Assembly: GCA_949519155.1 (NCBI GenBank)
Contig: CATIQU010000035.1
Span: 62,001 to 126,000, forward strand
Source: Polaribacter sp. SA4-10
GTDB lineage: Bacteria > Bacteroidota > Bacteroidia > Flavobacteriales > Flavobacteriaceae
Length of the DNA stretch: 64,000 nucleotides
Direction: 5' to 3'
The notes below the pieces were generated by a model. That model did not search any database, was not told where the DNA came from, and saw only the letters and a list, made by a program, of their open reading frames with translations. A program made the position numbers and the translations under genes. Shown piece after piece: positions 17,549-26,019 of the stretch (the stretch's first letter is position 1; each line of letters opens with the position of its first letter).

Positions 17549-19591
17549 TTAATAATCTGTTTTTAAAGGAATTTTAAACCATACTCTCGTCCCTATTGTA
17601 TTCTCTTTGTCTTTTAATTCTTTAATTGTAAATGAGTTTTTGCCAGAAAAATTTTCAATACGGGCTCTGTTCACGCTAATCGCAACTGATTTATATTGTT
17701 TTTTATTCGTTTTTGATTGTTGTAAACCCACACCGTTATCATCAATAGTACAGTGTAGAAAACTAGATTTCACTTCAAATTTAAGTACAATCAAGCCTTC
17801 TTTATTTAATGGTTGAATGCCGTGCTTAATACTGTTTTCTATAAAAGGCTGTAACAACATTGATGGAATTAATATTTCTTCTGGATCAATACCTTTTAAT
17901 TGGGTTTTAATCTCATAATCAAATGATTTCGAATGTATCATTTGTTCTAATTCAACATAATTTTTTAAGGTATTTATTTCTTCTTGTAAGGCAACGTCTT
18001 CTGTTCTCGAATTGTTTAAAATTGCTCGTAAAAGAGTTGCAAATTTGCTAATAGTTGCATTCATTTCAGTTTTATTTCCAGCATTTCCGGCAGCTTTAAT
18101 TCCATTTAAAACATTAAAAATAAAATGGGGATTCATTTGTAACTGCAAGGCTTTCTGTTCTAGAGAAAGTAAATGGTTTTTGAGTTGTAGGGATGTTATT
18201 TGTTGTTCGTTTTTTCGTTTTAAAACTCGAATGTATCTTACTGTAAACGCAATGAATAGAAAGCTCAAAAAAGCACTGAATGTTATCAGGAACCAAGTTT
18301 TTTTATAAAATGGAGTAGCTATTACAAAAGTAAATATACGGTGTTCACTTTCTTGACTTCCAAAAACTCTAGCTTGAACGGAAAAGGTATAATTACTCGG
18401 TTTTAAATCTCGAAAAACAATCGAATTAGTACGAGACCAATTGGAAGTTTTTGCATTTAGTGTCCAACGATATTCAATCTTATTTGGATGCAATAAATCT
18501 ACGGTTTTGTACTGGAAGGAAATTGTTGATTGCTTTGCTTTTAATTTTAAAATACCGTCAAAATTATTTGGATTTATACTGTCTAATGATTGGTAGGAAA
18601 CTTGAATGTCTTCTATAAAAAGAATTGGCTTTCGTAGCTCAGCAATTGGTTTTTTATACCTAATTAGCCCTTCATTTTTTGTGCTAATCCATCTATTCTT
18701 TTGAAAATCTGCATATATAGCATACACTGAGTCTGAGCTTAATTTACTATTGTATTTGTTAATTTTTCTTTTAAAAAGATACGTACTGGCATCTAAAATT
18801 TCTATAGATTCCTTGTTTGATGTAATCCAAATTTCATTTTCAATTTTTGTAACACTTGTAATTTTGGAAATAGTTTTTATTGTTTGTGTTATTTTGTTTC
18901 CATCAAAAACAGCAATGGTGTTTGTGTTTTTAACTGCAATTAATTCAGATCCATTTTGAAGAAGAATCGAATATGTTTCTGAGTTTAGTTGTATTCTCTT
19001 ATTTGGATTGATGAGTTGGTCAACCTTCCAAAAGCCGCGATTGCTTGCAATAAAAAATGAACCATTGTGAAAAATAATGTCGTTTATTTTGGCAAAATCT
19101 AATTGCGTATTTATTTCAATAGGGTGTAAATAATTTTTATTGAAATAATAAAGCCCTTCATCTGTGGCAACATAAGTGATTCCTTTATCAAAAATTATTT
19201 TATTGATTTTTTTACTTTTAAAATGATGAAAAGTAGCGTTCACTTTTATCGATAGATGTGTTTTTGTTCCAATGAAAAGTGAGTCTTTTTTTATGGAAAA
19301 CGTGGTCACATAATTAGTAAGTAGACTATTCTTTGCATTGTAATGTGAAAATTCTGTGCCATCAAATTGAATTAATCCTTGCGGGGTAGCCATCCACAAA
19401 TGTCCAATTTGGTCTTGTTTAATTGAAGTGATTGTTGTTTCTGGAGCATTTTTAATGATTACAAAATCTTGATTGGTGTTGTTTTGACCAATGAGATTCA
19501 AGCTACAGAAAAGGCCAAGCACTAAAAAAAGAGCATTTACTTTTTTAGTATTGTGATAAAATGTAATAAAATTATTGACTAAACCCATCAT
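17549..19591 (-). CDS. LytS-like sensor histidine kinase with partial beta-propeller and Y_Y_Y domain
   Basis: 680 residues. A signal peptide/anchor (about 17-34) precedes two-component-regulator propeller repeats such as DQIGHLWMATPQGLIQFDG and KNRWISTKNEGLIRY. A Y_Y_Y domain (about 330-405) and one membrane helix (about 410-435) follow. The cytoplasmic part has LQMNPHFIFNVLNGI (His near 488) and an HATPase with DNGVGL. The sensor region is shorter than in hybrid propeller kinases, so a small periplasmic signal is likely. A -7 box lies only 3 bp before its ATG. Confidence 0.9.
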   Translation of the reverse strand: MMGLVNNFITFYHNTKKVNALFLVLGLFCSLNLIGQNNTNQDFVIIKNAPETTITSIKQDQIGHLWMATPQGLIQFDGTEFSHYNAKNSLLTNYVTTFSIKKDSLFIGTKTHLSIKVNATFHHFKSKKINKIIFDKGITYVATDEGLYYFNKNYLHPIEINTQLDFAKINDIIFHNGSFFIASNRGFWKVDQLINPNKRIQLNSETYSILLQNGSELIAVKNTNTIAVFDGNKITQTIKTISKITSVTKIENEIWITSNKESIEILDASTYLFKRKINKYNSKLSSDSVYAIYADFQKNRWISTKNEGLIRYKKPIAELRKPILFIEDIQVSYQSLDSINPNNFDGILKLKAKQSTISFQYKTVDLLHPNKIEYRWTLNAKTSNWSRTNSIVFRDLKPSNYTFSVQARVFGSQESEHRIFTFVIATPFYKKTWFLITFSAFLSFLFIAFTVRYIRVLKRKNEQQITSLQLKNHLLSLEQKALQLQMNPHFIFNVLNGIKAAGNAGNKTEMNATISKFATLLRAILNNSRTEDVALQEEINTLKNYVELEQMIHSKSFDYEIKTQLKGIDPEEILIPSMLLQPFIENSIKHGIQPLNKEGLIVLKFEVKSSFLHCTIDDNGVGLQQSKTNKKQYKSVAISVNRARIENFSGKNSFTIKELKDKENTIGTRVWFKIPLKTDY

Positions 19592-19593
19592 AA

Positions 19594-19623
19594 CAAACTT
19601 ACGTGAAAAAAGTAACTGTCCAA
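19594..19623 (-). promoter_or_regulatory. Promoter for the sensor kinase, nearly leaderless
   Basis: Minus strand TAAGTTTG (19601-19594) matches TAnnTTTG, with TTG at 19623-19621 and a 19-bp spacer, which is ideal. The box ends 3 bp before the first of two consecutive ATG codons, so a transcript would begin at or beside the start codon. Confidence 0.6.
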
Positions 19624-19672
19624 AATGAACAGTTACTTTGACTACAATTTCTATTCCAACTTCATTTTTTTC

Positions 19673-20764
19673 TTAATTTATGGCATATAATCTCAAATTG
19701 GAGGTATCTGGTTTCACATGTCCTAAATCTCCATAAGGCTTTGTCAATGGTTTTAATACACACAAAGCAGTTGTTTTTCCTTTAATAGTTAATACATTTT
19801 TTTTTACCGTCCATCTCCATCTAAATTTCGTTAATTCAATTCCAGTTTTTGAAAAATCAGCCTTTATTTCTTGGTGTTGTTTTAGATATTCCACTAACTC
19901 TTTTTGAGTCGTTAATACAGGCATTTCTTCATCAGAATTATGAAAATCTATTTCATATTTTACGGGAATATTAAACTGTGTTGTGTAGGCTTCGCCGACA
20001 TATCTCTCACTTTCATTATTCAATGCATCATACCATTGAATCTCTTGCTCTTCTGGGTATTTTCTTGCAATCTCTTTTGAAAGATCTGTTTTTCCTGGAG
20101 AATTTGCAGTGGGATAAAACACATAAAAAGGCTTTGCTAAATAGTGTTCTGCGTAGTTTCCACCAAAGATTGTAAAATACTGAGATGCTACAATATTTGT
20201 AGGTATGTCTGTTACAAAAGCATCTTTTATTGTTTTCATCAATGCTGAATTACTCCCGAGTCCGTCGGCATGAAAAATAATTTTAGAGTTTTCTGCAACG
20301 ACTTTATTTAATTTTGGCAGTTTCCCTTGCGTAATGTTTTTTCGAAGTGTTTCTGTAGTTACTTTTTCTCCTCTAATTACCGTTTCTAAACTTAAACCTT
20401 TATAGGGATTGCTTTTGTTTACAATGTGAATGTCACCAAAATAATAGTCGCTTTCATGATTGTTCAACCAGGTAATAATTTCCTCTACCGAGTATTGATC
20501 CTCTATAATTTGGTACCCTTTCTCTTGAAAATAACTTCGAGCATCTTCATAGTAATGCGCATTTCCTTTATCAATTCCCGTAATAAATACAATTGGGTTT
20601 CTATATATAATTTCTTCTAAGACCATCGCAGTTGGAACGATTGCTTCTGCCACTTCAATTGCTGTTGATACTTCTTTTTCTGTTGAATCATTGCAACTCG
20701 TTAATTGAATTGCTAGGAATAAAAAGGAACAAACAATTCCGATTTTTGTGATTACTTTTCTCAT
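19673..20764 (-). CDS. Unidentified lipoprotein of the LytTR locus
   Basis: I do not recognise this family. 363 residues; the signal peptide ends in lipobox LTSC (Cys24), followed by acidic residues, so it should be a membrane-anchored periplasmic or surface lipoprotein. The body alternates strands and helices: NPIVFITGIDKGNAHYYED, then GDIHIVNKSNPYKGLSLE, then SKIIFHADGLGSNSALMKTI and YFTIFGGNYAEHY. This order recalls alpha/beta Rossmann-like or caspase-like folds, but the catalytic His-Gly and Cys of that clan are not evident. The last ~80 residues look like a separate domain. It sits 81 bp upstream of the sensor kinase on the same strand and may act as its ligand-binding partner or output. 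Confidence 0.75.
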   Translation of the reverse strand: MRKVITKIGIVCSFLFLAIQLTSCNDSTEKEVSTAIEVAEAIVPTAMVLEEIIYRNPIVFITGIDKGNAHYYEDARSYFQEKGYQIIEDQYSVEEIITWLNNHESDYYFGDIHIVNKSNPYKGLSLETVIRGEKVTTETLRKNITQGKLPKLNKVVAENSKIIFHADGLGSNSALMKTIKDAFVTDIPTNIVASQYFTIFGGNYAEHYLAKPFYVFYPTANSPGKTDLSKEIARKYPEEQEIQWYDALNNESERYVGEAYTTQFNIPVKYEIDFHNSDEEMPVLTTQKELVEYLKQHQEIKADFSKTGIELTKFRWRWTVKKNVLTIKGKTTALCVLKPLTKPYGDLGHVKPDTSNLRLYAIN

Positions 20765-20795
20765 GTTTTCTAGATTTTAAAATGTTAATACACTT

Positions 20796-20803
20796 CAAAA
20801 GTA
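20796..20803 (-). promoter_or_regulatory. -7 box (TACTTTTG) of the lipoprotein gene
   Basis: Minus strand TACTTTTG matches TAnnTTTG, 31 bp before the start codon. No TTG exists at the expected -33 position, which is what an activator-dependent promoter would show. The 13-bp direct repeats lie just upstream. Confidence 0.5.
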
Positions 20804-20831
20804 GGGGAGATGTAAGCTGCTATTTTAGCTT

Positions 20832-20865
20832 TTTTAGAATTCGTAGCTACTGCTTTAGAATTCGT
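20832..20865 (-). promoter_or_regulatory. Paired 13-bp direct repeats, candidate LytTR binding site
   Basis: TTTAGAATTCGTA occurs twice (20832-20844 and 20853-20865), exactly 21 bp apart, i.e. two helical turns. On the gene's strand the unit is TACGAATTCTAAA. The pair lies 29-62 bp upstream of the -7 box of the lipoprotein gene. Paired direct repeats with about 21-22 bp periodicity are the known architecture of LytTR sites, and a LytTR regulator is encoded two genes downstream. Confidence 0.6.
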
Positions 20866-20927
20866 ACATATAGATTCTTTCTGAATGGTTTTTCAGTTTA
20901 TCTAGTTGTTTCGTTTAAGCAAACAGA

Positions 20928-23720
20928 TTAAGAACTGAGCTTTTCTTTCAAGTACTTTGCGGTATATGATTTTTTATTTTTCACCAATTGCTCTGGAGTT
21001 CCTTCAAAAATAAGTGTTCCCCCATTTTTTCCACCGTCCAAACCTAAATCTATAATATAATCGGCGCATTTTATGAGTTCTATATTGTGTTCAATAACCA
21101 ATATGGAATGTCCTTTTGCAATTAAAGCTTCAAATGATGCTAATAATTTTTTAATATCATGAAAGTGTAAACCTGTTGTTGGTTCATCAAAAATAAAGAA
21201 GGTTTTGTCTTTTGTAGTTCCTTTTACCAAAAACGACGCCAATTTAATCCTTTGTGCTTCACCACCTGAAAGGGTCGATGAGGATTGTCCTAACTTCACA
21301 TAGCCCAAGCCAACATCTTGTAGAGGTTTTAGTTTTTGTGATATTTTCTTTTCACCATTGTCAGTAAAAAAATCTACGGCATCATCGATGGTTAAATTTA
21401 GTATATCATCAATGTTTTTTTGATCAACTTTGACTTCTAAAACTTCTTTTTTAAATCGTTTTCCAGCACACGTATCACATTCCAAATGTACATCTGCCAT
21501 AAATTGCATTTCAATAGTCACTTCACCTTCTCCTTTACAAACTTCGCAACGTCCTCCTTCTACATTGAACGAAAAATGTTTGGGTTTGTAATTTCTTATT
21601 TTTGATAATTTAGAATTCGAAAACAACGCACGAATATCATCATACGCTTTTATATAGGTTACAGGATTGGAACGTGAGGAGCGACCAATAGGATTTTGAT
21701 CAATAAATTCTACATTTTTCAGGGTCTCAAAGTCTCCCGTTACACTGGTGTGTTGACCAATTTTATTTCCATATCCAGTCAATTTTTTTTGCAAGGATGG
21801 ATATAATATGTTTTTCACCAACGTACTTTTACCAGAGCCAGAAACCCCTGTAATTACACTTAAGCTATTTAGAGGAATTGTAACATCGATATTTTTAAGG
21901 TTGTTTTCTCTTGCACCAATAATTTTAATCACATTGGTTGATTTTCTTCTTTTTGTTGGAATTTCAATTTTTAAATCTTCGTTCAAGTATTTAGCCGTTA
22001 AAGAGTCGGATTTTAAAATGTCTTTAAAAGTGCCTTCTGCGACCACATGTCCGCCAAAAGTTCCTGCTTCTGGACCAATATCAATAATATAATCGGATTC
22101 TTTCATGATGTCTTCATCATGTTCTACAACAACAACCGTATTGCCCAAATCTCGTAAATCTTTTAATACACCAATCAACCTTTCGGTGTCTTTTGGATGC
22201 AGACCAATACTTGGTTCATCTAAAATATACATAGAACCTACCAAGGAGCTTCCCAATGATGTAGCTAAGTTTATTCGTTGACTTTCTCCTCCTGAAAGAG
22301 TGTTTGAGGTTCTATTGATTGTTAAATAATTTAACCCTACATCATTTAGGAACTGCAAGCGATTATTGATTTCAATTAATAAACGTTTCCCGATTTTCTG
22401 TTCGTATTTATCTAATTGTATATTCTTAAAAAATGCTCCCAATTCATCTAAAGGAAGCGTAACGAGATCTGAAATTGTTTGGTTGTTAATTTTTACAAAT
22501 TCAGTTTCCTGGCGCAGCCGTTTTCCGTTACAAGTAGTACATTTTGTTTTTCCGCGATAGCGCGAAAGCATTACCCGATTTTGAATTTTATAACTTTTCT
22601 CTTCTAAAACGGTGAAAAAGTGATGAATTCCTTGAAAACTTTTATTCCCATTCCAAACGAGTTCTTTTTGTTTGTCGGTCAACTGAAACCATGGTTTGTG
22701 AATTGGAATATCAAATTGAAAAGCAACACTTACTAAGGTTTCTTTATAATGTATAAATGAAGGGGTCTTAAAAGGGAAAATAGCATCATCATAAATGGAT
22801 AGCCCCGTATTTGGAATCACTAAATCTTCATCAACACCTACAACATTACCATACCCTTCACAGGTAGGGCAAGCACCATAAGGGTTATTGAAACTAAATA
22901 AATGTGTATTGGGTTCTAAAAAAGGGAGCCCATCTAAATCAAATTTATTGCTAAATTCTGTCGTGTTCTTATTTTCTAAATCTTCAATAAAACAAATTCC
23001 TTTTCCTTCAAAAAAGGCAGTTTGAATGGCATCTGCAATTCGGTTATAAAAATCTTCATCCTCTTTGGTAATAATTCTATCTACCACTAAAAATAACGCT
23101 TCATTTTTATATTCTTCAAAAACAAAACTACCGATTCTAACTACATTTTCCTTCCATTTCAAACGTGCATAACCTTGTTGTTCTAAAACTTGCAAAAGAG
23201 TTTTTAAATCTTTTCCTTCTTCAATAACAATGGGTGCTAATAAAAGTAACTTTGTATTTACGTTGCATTTTTTTACAAAATTTATAACATCGGAAACCGT
23301 ATCTTTTTTCACTTGGTTTCCCGAAATAGGAGAGAAGGTTTTTCCAATTCTGGCAAATAATAATTTTATATAATCATAAATTTCTGTGGATGTTCCAACT
23401 GTTGAACGCGGATTTGTAGAGTTCACTTTTTGTTCGATAGCAATTGCTGGAGCGATACCTTTTATATAATCTACTTTTGGCTTGTGCAATTTGCCTAAAA
23501 ACTGCCTCGCATATGAACTTAAACTTTCTACATAGCGTCTTTGGCCTTCTGCATAAAGGGTATCAAAAGCCAATGAAGATTTTCCTGAGCCAGATAACCC
23601 AGTTATCACCACCAACTTATTTCGTGGAATTACAACATCAATATTTTTTAAATTATGAAGTTTTGCTCCTTTAATAATGATGTTTTGTTTGGGGTCTATC
23701 GTAGAAATATCTGCTTTCAT
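20928..23720 (-). CDS. uvrA: Excinuclease ABC subunit A
   Basis: 930 residues, full length. The first ABC half has Walker [10 protein letters not shown] (41-49) and signature [12 protein letters not shown]; the second has [10 protein letters not shown] and [12 protein letters not shown]. Zinc modules are visible as CPTC...CTTC in the first half and CEVC...CDTC in the second. The insert between Walker A and the first zinc module is long enough to include the UvrB-binding domain, so it is not a truncated UvrA2. It scans DNA for bulky lesions with UvrB; uvrB and uvrC are not in the window. Confidence 0.95.
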   Translation of the reverse strand: MKADISTIDPKQNIIIKGAKLHNLKNIDVVIPRNKLVVITGLSGSGKSSLAFDTLYAEGQRRYVESLSSYARQFLGKLHKPKVDYIKGIAPAIAIEQKVNSTNPRSTVGTSTEIYDYIKLLFARIGKTFSPISGNQVKKDTVSDVINFVKKCNVNTKLLLLAPIVIEEGKDLKTLLQVLEQQGYARLKWKENVVRIGSFVFEEYKNEALFLVVDRIITKEDEDFYNRIADAIQTAFFEGKGICFIEDLENKNTTEFSNKFDLDGLPFLEPNTHLFSFNNPYGACPTCEGYGNVVGVDEDLVIPNTGLSIYDDAIFPFKTPSFIHYKETLVSVAFQFDIPIHKPWFQLTDKQKELVWNGNKSFQGIHHFFTVLEEKSYKIQNRVMLSRYRGKTKCTTCNGKRLRQETEFVKINNQTISDLVTLPLDELGAFFKNIQLDKYEQKIGKRLLIEINNRLQFLNDVGLNYLTINRTSNTLSGGESQRINLATSLGSSLVGSMYILDEPSIGLHPKDTERLIGVLKDLRDLGNTVVVVEHDEDIMKESDYIIDIGPEAGTFGGHVVAEGTFKDILKSDSLTAKYLNEDLKIEIPTKRRKSTNVIKIIGARENNLKNIDVTIPLNSLSVITGVSGSGKSTLVKNILYPSLQKKLTGYGNKIGQHTSVTGDFETLKNVEFIDQNPIGRSSRSNPVTYIKAYDDIRALFSNSKLSKIRNYKPKHFSFNVEGGRCEVCKGEGEVTIEMQFMADVHLECDTCAGKRFKKEVLEVKVDQKNIDDILNLTIDDAVDFFTDNGEKKISQKLKPLQDVGLGYVKLGQSSSTLSGGEAQRIKLASFLVKGTTKDKTFFIFDEPTTGLHFHDIKKLLASFEALIAKGHSILVIEHNIELIKCADYIIDLGLDGGKNGGTLIFEGTPEQLVKNKKSYTAKYLKEKLSS

Positions 23721-23866
23721 TTATCAAAAAATATAAGCGTTAAAAATACCACTTTTCAAAGTCTTAATAAATAAATTAAAATGAAATTTGTTAAAAAAGT
23801 TGCTAAATTGAATAAAAATAAAGATATTTGATATATTAACTAAAATAAATAAAACGCTTATACGAA

Positions 23867-23934
23867 AAAATTACTTTTAATTATTAAATATTAATAAGAA
23901 CGAAAAGTGCTATGCTTTTCTAAAAAGTAATTTT
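23867..23934 (+). promoter_or_regulatory. Nested inverted repeats in the leader of the ECF sigma gene
   Basis: AAAATTACTTTT (23867-23878) is perfectly complementary to AAAAGTAATTTT (23923-23934), whose last base touches the ATG. Inside lies a second hairpin, GAAAAG/CTTTTC (23902-23920). If transcribed, the structure would bury the translation start. The region is AT-rich, so chance pairing is a real alternative. Confidence 0.4.
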
Positions 23935-24522
23935 ATGATGCGTAAAAACTCAACTCCAGATAGCACCTTAGTCAGTGATTTTATTAATGGTAACGAAAGT
24001 TCCTTAGAAGAATTAATTAAAAGACACAAACAACGTCTGTATAGCTTTATTTATAGTAAAGTTTTAAATAGAGACATTGCTGAAGATGTTTTTCAAGATA
24101 CCTTTATCAAAGTAATCCGAACCCTCAAAAAAGGAAACTATAACGAAGAAGGAAAATTTCTTCCTTGGGTAATGCGAATTGCACACAACCTGGTCATTGA
24201 TCATTTCAGAAAAACAAACAGAATGCCAACTTTTAAGAATACAGATGAATTCGATATTTTTTCTGTGATCGGTGATGGTAATTTAAATGCTGAGAAAAGA
24301 ATGATTCAAGATCAAATTTATACAGATGTAAGAGAGTTGATCGAAGAATTACCAGAAGAACAAAAAGAGGTGTTAATGATGAGAATGTATAGAGATATGA
24401 GTTTCAAAGAAATAAGCGAAAATACGGGCGTAAGTATCAATACCGCTCTCGGAAGAATGCGTTATGCTTTAATGAATATGAGAAAATTAATAGAGAAACA
24501 TAAAATTATATTAGTCAATTAG
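23935..24522 (+). CDS. RNA polymerase sigma factor, ECF type (sigma-70 family)
   Basis: 195 residues. Region 2 is YSFIYSKVLNRDIAEDVFQDTFIKV followed by WVMRIAHNLVIDHFRK; region 4 is LPEEQKEVLMMRMYRDMSFKEI, with helix-turn-helix VSINTALGRMRYAL. No anti-sigma gene is adjacent, unlike the second ECF gene at 54.5 kb. A short ORF follows 58 bp downstream. Two consecutive ATGs (23935 and 23938) are possible starts. Confidence 0.92.
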   Translation: MMRKNSTPDSTLVSDFINGNESSLEELIKRHKQRLYSFIYSKVLNRDIAEDVFQDTFIKVIRTLKKGNYNEEGKFLPWVMRIAHNLVIDHFRKTNRMPTFKNTDEFDIFSVIGDGNLNAEKRMIQDQIYTDVRELIEELPEEQKEVLMMRMYRDMSFKEISENTGVSINTALGRMRYALMNMRKLIEKHKIILVN

Positions 24523-24580
24523 CAATAAAAGTAAAAGAGCACCGTTACTTGTTTATATTGAACCCATTAAACAAAAATGT

Positions 24581-24724
24581 ATGATGCAACTTTACTCTAG
24601 AAAGTCATTTGATATTCAAATGCAACCCAAACAAGAAACAGTTCAATTTTTGATTCATTTTTCCAAAGCACTCACCATTGTAAAAACCAAATCAAAAAAC
24701 TTCATTGAATTGAATTTGAATTAA
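24581..24724 (+). CDS. Small 47-residue protein downstream of the ECF sigma gene
   Basis: ATG-initiated ORF (a second ATG follows at once) ending TAA, placed between the sigma gene and a clear terminator. Residues 14-47 have balanced amphipathic composition (KQETVQFLIHFSKALTIVKT), unlike a random AT-rich frame. I believe similar short ORFs follow this sigma gene in other flavobacteria, but that is memory, not a search. It has no membrane segment; its function is unknown. Confidence 0.55.
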   Translation: MMQLYSRKSFDIQMQPKQETVQFLIHFSKALTIVKTKSKNFIELNLN

Positions 24725-24730
24725 GACCGG

Positions 24731-24763
24731 AAAAAGTTTCAACATTTGTTGGAACTTTTTTTT
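24731..24763 (+). terminator. Intrinsic terminator after the sigma gene and small ORF
   Basis: Stem AAAAAGTTTCAAC (24731-24743) pairs with GTTGGAACTTTTT (24748-24760) with one G-T pair and a 4-nt loop, followed by more T. It begins 7 bp after the small ORF stop. Confidence 0.85.
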
Positions 24764-24788
24764 ATGTTTGAATGATTGTAAAATAAAG

Positions 24789-25439
24789 TTATTTTTTGCG
24801 ATACGCATCTAAAACCGATTTCCTTCCAATCGTTTTGGTAATGATATCTTTTTCTAAATCCCAACCTCTTGCTGGAGAGTATTCTCGACCATACCAAATA
24901 ATTTGCAAATGCAAATCATTCCAAATTACTTCTGGAAACAACCGTTTTGCATCTTTTTCTGTTTGAACTACGTTTTTACCATTGGTTAAATTCCAACGAT
25001 AAAGTAATCTGTGAATATGTGTGTCTACCGGAAATGCAGGGACGCCAAATGCCTGACTCATAACAACGCTGGCCGTTTTATGTCCTACGGCAGGAAGTTC
25101 TTCTAAACCTTCAAAAGATTGAGGTACTTCGCCATTGTATTTTTCAATGATAATTTTAGACAGTCCATAAATACCTTTCGATTTCATTGGAGACAACCCA
25201 CAAGGTCTTATGATTTCTTTAATTTCTTCCACAGACATTTTAATCATATCAAACGGATTGTCTGCTTTCGCAAATAGAAGTGGTGTTATTTTATTGACCC
25301 GAACGTCTGTACATTGTGCAGATAATAAAACGGCAATCAATAATGTATAAGGGTCTTTATGATCTAAGGGAATTGGAATCTCTGGATAGAATTCTTCTAA
25401 GGTGTCTATTACAAATTGTACTTTTTCTGACTTGTTCAT
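24789..25439 (-). CDS. nth: Endonuclease III without the iron-sulfur cluster motif
   Basis: 216 residues. The helix-hairpin-helix and active site are intact: LPAVGHKTASVVMSQAFGVP with catalytic Lys121 and VDTHIHR with Asp139. It removes oxidised pyrimidines and nicks the abasic site. The C-terminal Cys-X6-Cys-X2-Cys-X5-Cys cluster motif of the E. coli enzyme is absent: the only cysteines are 43 and 80, and the tail reads YGREYSPARGWDLEKDI. Adjacent divergently to bcp. Confidence 0.93.
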   Translation of the reverse strand: MNKSEKVQFVIDTLEEFYPEIPIPLDHKDPYTLLIAVLLSAQCTDVRVNKITPLLFAKADNPFDMIKMSVEEIKEIIRPCGLSPMKSKGIYGLSKIIIEKYNGEVPQSFEGLEELPAVGHKTASVVMSQAFGVPAFPVDTHIHRLLYRWNLTNGKNVVQTEKDAKRLFPEVIWNDLHLQIIWYGREYSPARGWDLEKDIITKTIGRKSVLDAYRKK

Positions 25440-25528
25440 TCTTTATGGTTGCAAAGTTTCAAAAGGTTGAAGTTACAAAGTTAACGTAAAACTTTAATTT
25501 CTACATGAATAATTACTATATCACTTTG

Positions 25529-25536
25529 TATCTTTG
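25529..25536 (+). promoter_or_regulatory. -7 box (TATCTTTG) for bcp
   Basis: Exact TAnnTTTG match 17 bp before the bcp ATG. No good -33 TTG was seen. Confidence 0.5.
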
Positions 25537-25553
25537 TCATTAAAATAAAAAAT

Positions 25554-26006
25554 ATGACCACACTAAAGATAGGGGAAAACGCTCCAAATTTTGAAGCGAA
25601 GGATGAAAAAGGAAATACCATACAATTGTCTGATTATGCTGGAAAAAAATTAGTTTTATTTTTCTATCCAAAAGCAAGTACACCAGGTTGTACTACCGAA
25701 GCATGTGATTTAAGAGACAATTATGATGTTTTTTTAGCGAAAGGATATGCTGTTTTGGGAGCCAGTGCAGATGCTGCAAAACGCCAACAAAATTGGATTA
25801 ATAAACACGAACTTCCTTTTCCTTTATTGGCAGATGAAGACAAAACGGTTATTAATGCTTTTGGCGTTTGGGGACCTAAGAAATTCATGGGAAAAGAATA
25901 TGATGGTATCCACCGTACCACCTTCGTTATTGATGAAAATGGTGTTATAGAAGACATTATTTCAAAAGTAAAAACGAAAGCGCATGCAGCGCAAATTTTA
26001 GGCTAG
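25554..26006 (+). CDS. bcp: Thioredoxin-dependent thiol peroxidase (BCP/PrxQ)
   Basis: 150 residues. The peroxidatic motif is YPKASTPGCTTEAC with Cys46 and resolving Cys51 five residues on, the PrxQ/BCP arrangement. WGPKKFMGKEYDGIHRTTFVID contains the conserved Arg. It reduces hydrogen and organic peroxides with thioredoxin as donor. Own promoter; the gene converges on the TonB receptor with 13 bp between stops. Confidence 0.95.
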   Translation: MTTLKIGENAPNFEAKDEKGNTIQLSDYAGKKLVLFFYPKASTPGCTTEACDLRDNYDVFLAKGYAVLGASADAAKRQQNWINKHELPFPLLADEDKTVINAFGVWGPKKFMGKEYDGIHRTTFVIDENGVIEDIISKVKTKAHAAQILG

Positions 26007-26019
26007 TCGCTATTATTCT

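Noticed and set aside
20928-23720. UvrA2-type (short) paralog
   Set aside because: The length and the insert between Walker A and the first zinc module fit a UvrB-binding canonical UvrA.
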